A DNA stretch of 64,000 nucleotides. Origin: an uncultured Lachnospiraceae bacterium. GTDB taxonomy: Bacteria > Bacillota > Clostridia > Lachnospirales > Lachnospiraceae. The notes beneath the pieces were generated by a model that saw nothing but the letters and a program-made list of their open reading frames with translations, made no database searches and was not told the origin of the DNA. Location of the stretch: NCBI GenBank assembly GCA_910584725.1, contig CAJUBE010000001.1:1-64000 (forward strand). The letters run 5' to 3'. Positions 51,582 through 59,339 of the stretch are shown piece after piece (the stretch's first letter is position 1; each line of letters begins with the position of its first letter). The position numbers and the translations under genes were made by a program.

Positions 51582-54500
51582 CTATTCTTTGTCATGGATC
51601 TCCCCGTGCAGCTCCTGCAGCGACTTTACCTCGCTGCCCTTGTGGGTTTTCAGGTAATGAATCCCCTCCGCCGTCACCTTCGCCGCCGCAACTGTAGTGA
51701 TATAAGGCGCTTTCGCCTTGATCGCCGCCTTGCGCAGATAACTGTCGTCGTGCACACTGTCCTTGCCCACGGGAGAATTGATAATCAAATCAAAATCGCC
51801 GTTGGTTATCATGTCGCCCACGTTGGGACGCCCCTCATAGAGCTTTTTCGCCTTCGTCGCGGGAACCCCTGCCGCCGTGATCAGGTTGTACGTGCCCTCG
51901 GTGGCAACAATCCTAAAGCCGTCCTCCGCCAGACTCTTCGCCACTTCCACCACTTCATCCTTATCCTTTTTATTGACGGAAATCAGCACCGTGCCCTCAA
52001 GGGGAAGCTTCGACTGCACCGCCTCCTGCGCCTTGAAGAAGGCCTCTCCGTAGGAGCGGGAAAGCCCCAGCACTTCGCCCGTGGAGCGCATTTCGGGTCC
52101 GAGAATCGGGTCCACCTCCGGGAACATGTTGAAGGGGAACGCCGCCTCCTTCACCCCATAATACGGTATCACCTGTTCTTTTAATCCCGGCACCGGCGAC
52201 GGACGCCCCGTAAGCTCCGAGGTAATGATATCCGTGGCAAGGGGCACCATGCGGATATTGCAGACCTTGGACACAAGCGGCACCGTGCGGGACGCTCTCG
52301 GATTCGCCTCCAGCACGAACACCTTGCCGTTCTCGATGGCGTACTGCATGTTCATCAGCCCTTTGACATGCATCTCCTCCGCAATCTTCCTCGTGTACTC
52401 CTTGATGGTCTCCACGCTCTCCGGCGGAATGTGCACGGAGGGAATGATACAAGCCGAATCCCCGGAATGAATGCCCGCCAGCTCGATGTGTTCCATCACC
52501 GCAGGCACAAAAGCGTGGGAGCCGTCGCTGATGGCGTCCGCCTCACACTCCAAAGCGTGATTTAGGAAGCGGTCAATCAAAATCGGTCTGTCGGGCGTCA
52601 CACCCACCGCCGCGTTCATGTACTCCGTCATACTCTCGTCGTCGTAAACCACTTCCATGCCTCTGCCGCCCAGCACATAGGACGGGCGCACCATCACCGG
52701 GTAGCCGATCCGCGCCGCAATGCCGAGCGCTTCCTCCACGGTGGTCGCCATACCCGACTCCGGCATGGGAATCTCCAGTTTCTCCATCATGGCGCGGAAC
52801 TGGTCGCGGTCCTCCGCCAGATCAATGACCGAGGGAGACGTGCCCAGAATCCGTACCCCGTTCTGTTCCAGCTCGGACGCCAGATTGAGAGGCGTCTGTC
52901 CGCCAAACTGCGCGATCACGCCAAGGGGCTTTTCCTTGTTGTAAATGCTGAGCACGTCCTCCAAAGTCAGCGGCTCAAAATACAGCTTGTCGGAGGTGTC
53001 GTAATCCGTGGACACCGTCTCCGGGTTGCAGTTCACGATAATCGTCTCGAATCCCAGCTTTTTCAGCGCCATCGCCGCGTGAACACAGCAGTAGTCAAAC
53101 TCGATGCCCTGCCCGATCCGATTGGGACCGCCGCCCAGAATCATAATCTTCTGTTTCTCTTCATTCACCGGGTTCTTATCCGGCGCGTTGTAGGTGGAAT
53201 AATAGTAGGCGCTGTTCTCCGTACCACTGACATGCACGCCCTCCCAAGCTTCCTCCACGCCGAGAGCAATGCGGCTGTTTCTGATATCCGCCTCGGGAAT
53301 CTCCAGAAGCTGACTCAGATACTTGTCGGAAAAGCCGTCCTTCTTCGCCGTCACAAGCATTTCATCGGGCAGCATTTCCCCTTTATGCCGTAAAATGGAT
53401 TCCTCTTCCTCCACCAGCTCCTTCATCTGCTCGATAAAATAAGCCTTGACCTTGGTAATCTCAAAAATTTCCTCCACCGTAGCGCCTTTTCTAAGCGCCT
53501 CATACATGAGGAAATGCCGTTCGCTGGAAGGCGTATTCAGCCGTCTGAGCAGTTCTTCCTTCGGCAGCGTGTCGAAATCCTTCGCGTGCCCCAGACCGTA
53601 ACGTCCCGTCTCCAGAGAGCGGATCGCCTTCTGGAACGCCTCCTTGTACGTCTTGCCGATGCTCATCACCTCGCCCACGGCGCGCATCTGTGTGCCAAGC
53701 TTGTCCTCCACGCCCTTGAACTTCTCAAAAGCCCAGCGGGCAAATTTGATCACCACATAGTCGCCGTCCGGCACATATTTGTCTAACGTTCCGTACTTAC
53801 CGCAGGGAATGTCCTTCAAAGTAAGTCCAGCCGCCAGCATGGAAGACACAAGGGCGATCGGGAATCCCGTCGCCTTGCTCGCCAGCGCGGAGGAGCGGGA
53901 AGTGCGGGGATTGATCTCGATGACGATAATCCGATCCGTCACGGGATCATGGGCAAACTGCACGTTTGTGCCGCCGATTACCTGCACCGATTCCACAATC
54001 TTGTATGCCTGCTCCTGCAGACGTTTCTGGCACGCCTCCGAGATCGTCAGCATGGGCGCGGAGCAGAAAGAGTCTCCCGTGTGAACGCCCAGCGGGTCTA
54101 TATTCTCAATGAAGCAGACGGTGATGATATTGTTGTCGGCATCACGCACCACTTCCAGTTCCAGTTCCTCCCAGCCCAGAATGGACTCCTCCACAAGCAC
54201 CTGCCCCACAAGGCTTGCCTGCAATCCTCTGGCACACACCACCTTCAGTTCGTCCTTATTGTAGACAAGACCGCCGCCCGCGCCGCCCATGGTGTAGGCA
54301 GGGCGCAGCACCACGGGATAGCCGAGCTTTTCCGCGATGGAAAGCGCCTCGTCCACAGAGTATGCCACCTCGCTGCGCGCCATCTCAATGCCCAGCTTGT
54401 TCATGGTCTTTTTAAATTCAATGCGGTCCTCGCCGCGCTCGATGGCGTCCACCTGCACGCCGATCACCTGCACGTTATACTTTTCTAAAATACCTGCCTT

Positions 54501-54809
54501 GTGCAGCTCCGCGCAAAGATTAAGCCCGGACTGCCCTCCCAGATTGGGAAGCAGGGCGTCGGGACGCTCCTTTGCAATGATCTGCTCCAGCCGTTCTACA
54601 TTCAGCGGCTCAATATAAGTCACATCCGCCGTCTCCGGGTCCGTCATAATCGTCGCCGGATTGGAATTGACCAGCACGATCTCATATCCCAGCTTCTTAA
54701 GCGCCTTACACGCCTGTGTCCCCGAATAGTCAAACTCGCAGGCCTGTCCAATGATGATCGGTCCCGAGCCGATGATTAGTACCTTGTGAATATCTGTTCT
54801 GCGTGGCAT
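51582..54809 (-). CDS. carB: Carbamoyl phosphate synthase large subunit
   Basis: A 1075-residue enzyme with the duplicated ATP-grasp architecture: MPRRTDIHKVLIIGSGPIIIGQACEFDYSGTQACKAL, a second IMILGGGPNRIGQGIEFDYC at residue ~560, two ATP-grasp domains, and a C-terminal MGS-like regulatory domain (TVLISVNKKDKDEVVEVAKSLAEDGFRIVATEGT). Length is normal. It supplies carbamoyl phosphate for pyrimidine and arginine synthesis. The small subunit carA is not adjacent. Start ATG follows GGAGGAAAAGT. The 230-bp leader contains four consecutive hairpins. Confidence 0.97.
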   Translation of the reverse strand: MPRRTDIHKVLIIGSGPIIIGQACEFDYSGTQACKALKKLGYEIVLVNSNPATIMTDPETADVTYIEPLNVERLEQIIAKERPDALLPNLGGQSGLNLCAELHKAGILEKYNVQVIGVQVDAIERGEDRIEFKKTMNKLGIEMARSEVAYSVDEALSIAEKLGYPVVLRPAYTMGGAGGGLVYNKDELKVVCARGLQASLVGQVLVEESILGWEELELEVVRDADNNIITVCFIENIDPLGVHTGDSFCSAPMLTISEACQKRLQEQAYKIVESVQVIGGTNVQFAHDPVTDRIIVIEINPRTSRSSALASKATGFPIALVSSMLAAGLTLKDIPCGKYGTLDKYVPDGDYVVIKFARWAFEKFKGVEDKLGTQMRAVGEVMSIGKTYKEAFQKAIRSLETGRYGLGHAKDFDTLPKEELLRRLNTPSSERHFLMYEALRKGATVEEIFEITKVKAYFIEQMKELVEEEESILRHKGEMLPDEMLVTAKKDGFSDKYLSQLLEIPEADIRNSRIALGVEEAWEGVHVSGTENSAYYYSTYNAPDKNPVNEEKQKIMILGGGPNRIGQGIEFDYCCVHAAMALKKLGFETIIVNCNPETVSTDYDTSDKLYFEPLTLEDVLSIYNKEKPLGVIAQFGGQTPLNLASELEQNGVRILGTSPSVIDLAEDRDQFRAMMEKLEIPMPESGMATTVEEALGIAARIGYPVMVRPSYVLGGRGMEVVYDDESMTEYMNAAVGVTPDRPILIDRFLNHALECEADAISDGSHAFVPAVMEHIELAGIHSGDSACIIPSVHIPPESVETIKEYTRKIAEEMHVKGLMNMQYAIENGKVFVLEANPRASRTVPLVSKVCNIRMVPLATDIITSELTGRPSPVPGLKEQVIPYYGVKEAAFPFNMFPEVDPILGPEMRSTGEVLGLSRSYGEAFFKAQEAVQSKLPLEGTVLISVNKKDKDEVVEVAKSLAEDGFRIVATEGTYNLITAAGVPATKAKKLYEGRPNVGDMITNGDFDLIINSPVGKDSVHDDSYLRKAAIKAKAPYITTVAAAKVTAEGIHYLKTHKGSEVKSLQELHGEIHDKE

Positions 54810-54828
54810 ACTTTTCCTCCATGTCAGA

Positions 54829-54950
54829 GCAGTTTACTGCGATGACACGCGCCGAAAATATCAAATTTTCGGCTGCGATCAGAACAGCTTGTGCTGCTCT
54901 TTCACAAGCTGTCGATTGAAAAATCAGTGCATCAGCATGATTTTTCAATC
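54829..54950 (-). other. Four tandem hairpins in the carB leader
   Basis: On either strand: GATTGAAAAATCA/TGATTTTTCAATC (54914-54950, 13 bp), ACAGCTTGTG/CACAAGCTGT (54884-54912, 10 bp), GCCGAAAAT/ATTTTCGGC (54851-54873, 9 bp), GCAGT/ACTGC (54829-54840). They end 20 nt before carB. No T-tracts follow. They could be a regulated leader or interspersed palindromes; no known pyrimidine element (PyrR-binding loop) was recognised. Confidence 0.45.
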
Positions 54951-54974
54951 TCGTCCTCCATATCGTACCAAAAA

Positions 54975-55016
54975 TAAGTATACAAAAAAATCCGCATTTT
55001 AACAATGCAGATTTTC
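54975..55016 (-). terminator. Intrinsic terminator of dcd; left copy of a 42-bp exact repeat
   Basis: On the minus strand AATCTGCATT and AATGCGGATT form a stem followed by TTTTTTT. All 42 bases recur at 56733-56774. The right copy terminates the polysaccharide deacetylase gene. Confidence 0.8.
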
Positions 55017-55043
55017 ATGGGAAATAGGTCTCGGATTCGCCGC

Positions 55044-55706
55044 TTACTGTCCAAACATCCTGCGAATTTCCTCATCAGTCGGTTCCGGCTCCTCATTTTG
55101 ATATTTCTCCGCTGTATAATCTCCATATCCTCCCCGGTCAAACTGCTCTAAAAACTTGATCGCACCCGTAACATAAGATTCCTCATCCAAATACACCTTT
55201 GAGCCTGTGGCGCCCCGCTGCCCCTGATATTTGCCGCGGTAAGGATGCAAAGCAGCCTGATCCATCTGCGCAAAAACCAGTTGCCCGATTCTGCGTCCCG
55301 CCCGCAGTTCGATCGCACAGCGGTTCGCATTAAACAGTTCCAGCGTGATTTCGCCCGAAAAGCCCGGATCGACCCATCCGGCGTTCTGGATAAATAACCC
55401 CATCCGTCCGAGTGAACTGCGTCCTTCCACAAATGCCGTCAAGTCGTCCGGCAGTTTAATGTATTCCATGGTAGTTGCCAGCACAAACTGCCCCGGCATA
55501 AGCAGATATTTTTCCGCACGGATTTCCTTGTACGCCATTTCCTGCGATAACGTGAGGATCGGCGCGGAAGAGTCCTCCACAATGCTGAACGTATCGCCGA
55601 GTCTGATATCCACACTCGCCGGCTGAATCTGCTGTTCCTTTAGCGGCGATATGGATAACGTGCCCTCCTGCAGCAATGCCATAATTGCCCTGTCCGATAA
55701 AATCAT
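55044..55706 (-). CDS. dcd: dCTP deaminase
   Basis: A 220-residue trimeric enzyme of the dUTPase fold. MILSDRAIMALLQEG, QPASVDIRLGDTF, VEGRSSLGRMGLFIQNAGWVDPGFSGEITLELFN (with catalytic Glu in GEITLE) and GQRGATGSKVYLD are family motifs. Makes dUTP from dCTP, possibly dUMP if bifunctional. The tail after residue ~180 is ~40 residues longer than in E. coli Dcd. It is bracketed together with the three-gene module upstream by the 42-bp repeats. Confidence 0.92.
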   Translation of the reverse strand: MILSDRAIMALLQEGTLSISPLKEQQIQPASVDIRLGDTFSIVEDSSAPILTLSQEMAYKEIRAEKYLLMPGQFVLATTMEYIKLPDDLTAFVEGRSSLGRMGLFIQNAGWVDPGFSGEITLELFNANRCAIELRAGRRIGQLVFAQMDQAALHPYRGKYQGQRGATGSKVYLDEESYVTGAIKFLEQFDRGGYGDYTAEKYQNEEPEPTDEEIRRMFGQ

Positions 55707-55775
55707 CCGTTCATCCCCCTGCCACGCTTTATCAACACCCCGTCTCCTCCGCCGCTTTCCTTCTAACCCTCAACC

Positions 55776-56000
55776 CTAAGCAAACAATTCCTGCTCTGTT
55801 TCACACAAAATTTGTACAAGTACCTTAAAATCAAGATACTGTACCCCCCAGGCTCCTTGATGTATCTTATCCGCCAATTTGCTGTGATAATAGACATCCA
55901 TTGCCGTCTCTAATGGGATACCCCTTGTTTCAGACAGGCACGCAATGATTCTCTCTTCCAAATTTTCCTGATAGACTCTCTCCAAAGTTTCCTCGCTCAA
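55776..56000 (-). CDS. Small protein downstream of the DUF3990 gene
   Basis: A 74-75-residue acidic helical protein (SEETLERVYQENLEERIIACLSETRGIPLETAMDVYYHSKLADK). The start is TTG 56000, with AGGAGG 10 nt upstream; the frame has no ATG. It sits 3 nt after the DUF3990 stop, so the three genes are one unit. I recognise no family; the helix pattern I-x6-LETAMDVYYHS resembles small DUF3791-type partners. It may be an antitoxin or accessory protein. Confidence 0.65.
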   Translation of the reverse strand: MSEETLERVYQENLEERIIACLSETRGIPLETAMDVYYHSKLADKIHQGAWGVQYLDFKVLVQILCETEQELFA

Positions 56001-56003
56001 CGG

Positions 56004-56483
56004 CTACACCTCCTCGAAAGATTCAAATTGCAGTAGTCCGTCTATGGCTTTCTGCGTAATAAAGGCAATCTGGTCATAAGAGGGATAAACTTTTATTTCC
56101 CTAAGCGCACGTTCTTTGTCCCAGATCCCCGTATGATACATATCTACCACACGAAAAACTTTATCATTTGCCACCTTGCCGAATATTAGGTCATATTTCA
56201 GATAGTCTTTCTCCCCGTCCCGACATCTGCACACAAAATCAATCCATTCCATCAAATCTTCATCAAAATATTTTATCAAAAGTCCCTCTGTACGATCATT
56301 CATCTGATAAAGATTCACAATGGCAGTATCTTTTCCAAGAATATCTGCCTTGCGCCTCGCCCATCTCTCCGCCTGCTCTCTGACTGTAGTCACATAAAAC
56401 CCCTTGCCAAAATCAAGCGCCCGGTAGGAATGTCTGTCATCCGGCTTCTTTACAATCTCTGTGGAACCATGATATACGATCAT
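56004..56483 (-). CDS. DUF3990 protein, ADP-ribosyltransferase-like
   Basis: A 159-residue protein. MIVYHGSTEIV and DFGKGFYVTTVREQAERWA match DUF3990, a family placed with the ADP-ribosyltransferase clan: the His of YHGS and the aromatic of GKGFYVT correspond to the NAD-binding His and Tyr of the H-Y-E type. A candidate acidic residue is in the LLIKYFDEDLMEWIDFV segment. Start ATG 56483 has GGGGGG at 7-8 nt and overlaps the upstream stop (ATGA). Probably a toxin or NAD-consuming effector controlled by its small neighbours; this is inference. Confidence 0.75.
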   Translation of the reverse strand: MIVYHGSTEIVKKPDDRHSYRALDFGKGFYVTTVREQAERWARRKADILGKDTAIVNLYQMNDRTEGLLIKYFDEDLMEWIDFVCRCRDGEKDYLKYDLIFGKVANDKVFRVVDMYHTGIWDKERALREIKVYPSYDQIAFITQKAIDGLLQFESFEEV

Positions 56484-56695
56484 ACAACTACCCCCCGCAC
56501 TTCCAGATATCTCTTTATATCATCCACAATATAACCTGTGCCCTGCGTATGCAGAATATCATAATGCGGCACGAGATAGCACTGGATACATCCCACACTC
56601 TGCAATTTCTGATATACCTCGGAGGGCATCATATTCCATTTATTCGCACAGGCATGAATCATATATACGACAAATGAAAAAGACTCTTTATTCAC
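56480..56695 (-). CDS. DUF3791 protein, probable partner of DUF3990
   Basis: A 71-residue protein (NKESFSFVVYMIHACANKW ... YDILHTQGTGYIVDDIKRYL) with the YDxLHTQGxxYIVxDI core of DUF3791. I choose GTG 56695, preceded by AGGAGG at 6 nt; longer frames begin with ATGs inside that RBS. It overlaps the DUF3990 gene by 4 bp. The two families are regularly adjacent, consistent with a toxin-antitoxin or regulated effector pair. Confidence 0.75.
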   Translation of the reverse strand: MNKESFSFVVYMIHACANKWNMMPSEVYQKLQSVGCIQCYLVPHYDILHTQGTGYIVDDIKRYLEVRGVVV

Positions 56696-56732
56696 CCATA
56701 ACCTCCTCATAGACATTAACCCTGCTCAGAAT

Positions 56733-56774
56733 TAAGTATACAAAAAAATCCGCATTTTAACAATGCAGATTTTC
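56733..56774 (-). terminator. Intrinsic terminator of the deacetylase gene; right copy of the 42-bp repeat
   Basis: Identical in all 42 bases to 54975-55016: stem AATCTGCATT/AATGCGGATT with a seven-T tract on the minus strand. It separates the deacetylase from the DUF3791 operon. Confidence 0.8.
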
Positions 56775-56802
56775 TTGAAAATCATTACAGCAGCGCCGCT
56801 CC

Positions 56803-57804
56803 CTACTCCCCGGACACCTGCGTCCCGTCGGCTTTCATATGGTACTTATCCTTGTAGATCAACTGCGAGATGGGCACCAGTTCATACCCCTTATCCTGCA
56901 GGCCGGTGATCACCGCGTCCAATGCGTCCGCCGTGTACTTGGCCCCGTTGTGCATGAGAATGATCGCCCCGTTGTTCAGCTTGTCGGACTCCACCACGCG
57001 CTTGACGATATCATCCACGCCGTAGTCCTTCCAGTCCAGAGAATCGATCGACCACTGGATCGGATAGTAACCGCACTTCTGCGCATTCGTTATGACATGA
57101 TTGTCATAATCCCCGTAAGGCGGACGGAACAGGAACATCTCATACCCTGTCAGCTCCTGCACCTTGGTATGTACTTTCATCAGCTCCTCCTGACACTGTT
57201 CGTCGGAGAGCTGGGACATGTTTTTATGGTTCTCGCTGTGATTGCCCAGATCATGGCCGTCCGCCAGAATTGCCCGCACATCCTCGGGGTAGGATTCCAC
57301 CCACCCGCCCGTCATAAAGAACGTCACCTTCACATTGTGTTTTTTGAGTGTCTCCAGAATGCGGGGCGTGTCTTCATTCCCCCAAGCCGCGTCAAAACTC
57401 AGCGCCACCTGCTTCTTATCCGTCTCCACACAGTAGATGGGCAGTTCCCTTCCGCCCACGGAGCTGCTCACGGTGATGGAGTCCGGCAGAAACCGCGCGA
57501 TCCCCTGAATCAGCGCCACTGACGCCAGCAGAAACGCCGCCGATTTCGCTGTCTGCACAGCCACATTTTTCAAAAACTGTTCCCGCTTATACTCTTTCTT
57601 CGTCTGCGGACGCTCCGCCGCGCTCACGGAGCCGCAATACTGCCCACACCCTCTCTGCCGCTGCCGCTCCTCGTTCCATGCCTCCACCTTTTCCGGCTCG
57701 GGCCAGCCTCCCTGCATCCGTCCTCTGCGCTCCCGCTGTATTTTATATTCCAGTTCTCCCATCGCAAGCTTAAACTTATCGTTCCATTTTCTTTTTTCCG
57801 ACAT
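56803..57804 (-). CDS. Membrane-anchored polysaccharide deacetylase
   Basis: A 333-residue protein: long basic cytoplasmic N-terminus, one membrane helix (residues ~85-105, SAAFLLASVALIQGIARFL), and a NodB domain outside. Catalytic and zinc residues are in ALSFDAAWGNEDT (Asp), LGNHSENHKNM (His, His), FRPPYGDYD and LMHNGA. Relatives act on peptidoglycan or chitin-like sugars, for example PdaB. I choose ATG 57804 with GGGAGA 6 nt upstream; ATG 57819 lies before that RBS. The RBS is part of a 12-bp hairpin. Exact dispersed palindrome at 57093-57106. Confidence 0.9.
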   Translation of the reverse strand: MSEKRKWNDKFKLAMGELEYKIQRERRGRMQGGWPEPEKVEAWNEERQRQRGCGQYCGSVSAAERPQTKKEYKREQFLKNVAVQTAKSAAFLLASVALIQGIARFLPDSITVSSSVGGRELPIYCVETDKKQVALSFDAAWGNEDTPRILETLKKHNVKVTFFMTGGWVESYPEDVRAILADGHDLGNHSENHKNMSQLSDEQCQEELMKVHTKVQELTGYEMFLFRPPYGDYDNHVITNAQKCGYYPIQWSIDSLDWKDYGVDDIVKRVVESDKLNNGAIILMHNGAKYTADALDAVITGLQDKGYELVPISQLIYKDKYHMKADGTQVSGE

Positions 57805-57808
57805 AACA

Positions 57809-57849
57809 ATCTCCCGCATACATTCTCATTTCAAATATATGCGGGAGAT
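57809..57849 (-). promoter_or_regulatory. Hairpin enclosing the ribosome binding site of the deacetylase gene
   Basis: On the minus strand ATCTCCCGCATA (57849-57838) pairs fully with TATGCGGGAGAT (57820-57809) across a 17-nt loop. The 3' arm contains GGGAGA, the RBS of ATG 57804. Translation should be weak while the stem is closed. Confidence 0.65.
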
Positions 57850-57913
57850 CTGTGAATTTTGTATCTGTTTTTCCGCTGTTATCATTCCTTTACAATCCGC
57901 TGATTTCAGCACC

Positions 57914-58112
57914 TCACATAATCGCAATCTCCATTTCTTCGCTCTCCCCGAACGGTCTGATTTTATACTCCTTCACTTGCTCCGGAATAATGAATTGCCA
58001 GGATCGTTGTGGCGAATGCTCAGCTTATGGTGGAAAATGATATCTTTAATGATATCGTAGTGATCAAAGAGACCTGCTTCTTATCCGTCTCCACACAGTA
58101 AATCCGCAGTTT
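57914..58112 (-). pseudogene. Gene remnants: C-terminal fragment of an unknown gene and a deacetylase fragment
   Basis: Minus-strand 58100-58072 is identical over 29 bp to deacetylase 57435-57407, and both encode IYCVETDKKQV; beyond it similarity is lost. A second open tail (57914-58020) ends VKEYKIRPFGESEEMEIAIM then TGA, without any start codon. Both look like remains of deleted genes. The rest of 57850-58262 holds a TGTTATACT extended -10 near 58195-58203 and nothing else recognised. Confidence 0.6.
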
Positions 58113-58262
58113 CACGTTATGTAAACTTATTCTATGCAAAGTATACCGAAAAAATTACAATCCATACCAAAGTTCTTAATTTGCACACAGATTTTGTTAT
58201 ACTGATAAAAGTTTTTTGCAAATAATAGAAGCGTTAAGCTAAGAATGGGAGGAAACTATGAT

Positions 58263-59324
58263 ATGAAGCAACTGACCGGATCCAGCAAGCGTGGTGACTT
58301 GCAGGAAGCGCTCAGAGCGGGGAAAATAACTGCTCCGGCACTTCTCATCCTCATGTCGAGCGCAGATAAGTTCGAGGAACATGTAGCACAGCTTGAAGCT
58401 GCTTTTCCAGGAGTGCCCAGCATTGGCTGTATCAACATGAGCTACGACAGACATCTAATCGAGAAGGGGGTTATGGTTGTCGCCTACACGGAGGGCGTTA
58501 CCGCCACGGCGAATGTATTTGAGCAGGTATCCCATATGCCCGTAAAATACATAAAGCGGCTGCAAAAAGATTTGGAAAAGCTGAATCCTTCTTTGAGCAA
58601 TACCGTATGTATCAATTTCTGTACAGGAAATGACGCCTGTGTATTGACTACCATGTGCAGCGTACTTCAAAACAAGAGGGCCGCTTTGATCGGCGGTACC
58701 GGCGACGCCGGCCGGGTTTCCGCCAACGGAAAAATCTATGAGGACGCGTCGGCCTACGCCCTGATTAAAAACAACATGGGGAAAATAAAAATATATAAAG
58801 AGAACATTTATCAGCCCAGCGGAGATTACCGACTGATTGCCTCCAAGACGAAAAAGGACGGCTATTATATCGGCGAATTGAACGGCAGGCCTGCAAAACA
58901 GGTGTACACGGAAATACTACAAATTGACGAGAAGGCAATCGAAAGTCAAACCTTCAAGAATCCCTTCGGTAAGATCAACGGCGCCGACACAAGTATCGTT
59001 TCTGTGAAAAAGCCGGTGGGGAACGGGCTATCCTGTTTCAGAGCCGTCAATGATTCGGATGTACTGACAATCCTTGAGGCAAAGGACACTTTTCGGATCG
59101 TGGGAGAAACCATCTCGCAGATCAAGCAGGATTTTAAACGAATGTCAGCCGTTTTTTCCATAAACTGTCTGTTCCGCTATCTGTATTTCCAGCAAAATGG
59201 CGAACTGCAGCAGTATCTGGATACCATGGGCACACTTGGAAACCATGCCGGATTGTTTGGCTACGGGGAGCACTATAATGATCAGTTCCTGAATCAGACC
59301 ATGACCTGTGTCGTATTTGAATAG
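58263..59324 (+). CDS. FIST-domain sensory protein
   Basis: A 353-residue cytoplasmic protein. Residues ~15-220 are FIST_N (ALLILMSSADKFEEHVAQLEAAFPGVPSIGCINMSY; VCINFCTGND; AALIGGTGDAGR) and ~225-350 FIST_C (VYTEILQI, SINCLFRYLYFQQNGELQQYLDTMG, GLFGYGEHYNDQFLNQTMTCVVFE). FIST domains bind small ligands, perhaps amino acids, and feed signalling proteins. I choose ATG 58263 with GGGAGGA upstream; the frame opened at 58245 would place the RBS inside the gene. A soluble chemoreceptor-like gene follows 15 nt on, so both form one signalling unit. Confidence 0.88.
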   Translation: MKQLTGSSKRGDLQEALRAGKITAPALLILMSSADKFEEHVAQLEAAFPGVPSIGCINMSYDRHLIEKGVMVVAYTEGVTATANVFEQVSHMPVKYIKRLQKDLEKLNPSLSNTVCINFCTGNDACVLTTMCSVLQNKRAALIGGTGDAGRVSANGKIYEDASAYALIKNNMGKIKIYKENIYQPSGDYRLIASKTKKDGYYIGELNGRPAKQVYTEILQIDEKAIESQTFKNPFGKINGADTSIVSVKKPVGNGLSCFRAVNDSDVLTILEAKDTFRIVGETISQIKQDFKRMSAVFSINCLFRYLYFQQNGELQQYLDTMGTLGNHAGLFGYGEHYNDQFLNQTMTCVVFE

Positions 59325-59339
59325 AGGAATGGAGGCGAT

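Noticed and set aside
54975..56774. 42-bp repeats as insertion-sequence ends
   Set aside because: They are direct, not inverted, each works as a terminator, and no transposase lies between them; recombination between duplicated terminators is simpler.
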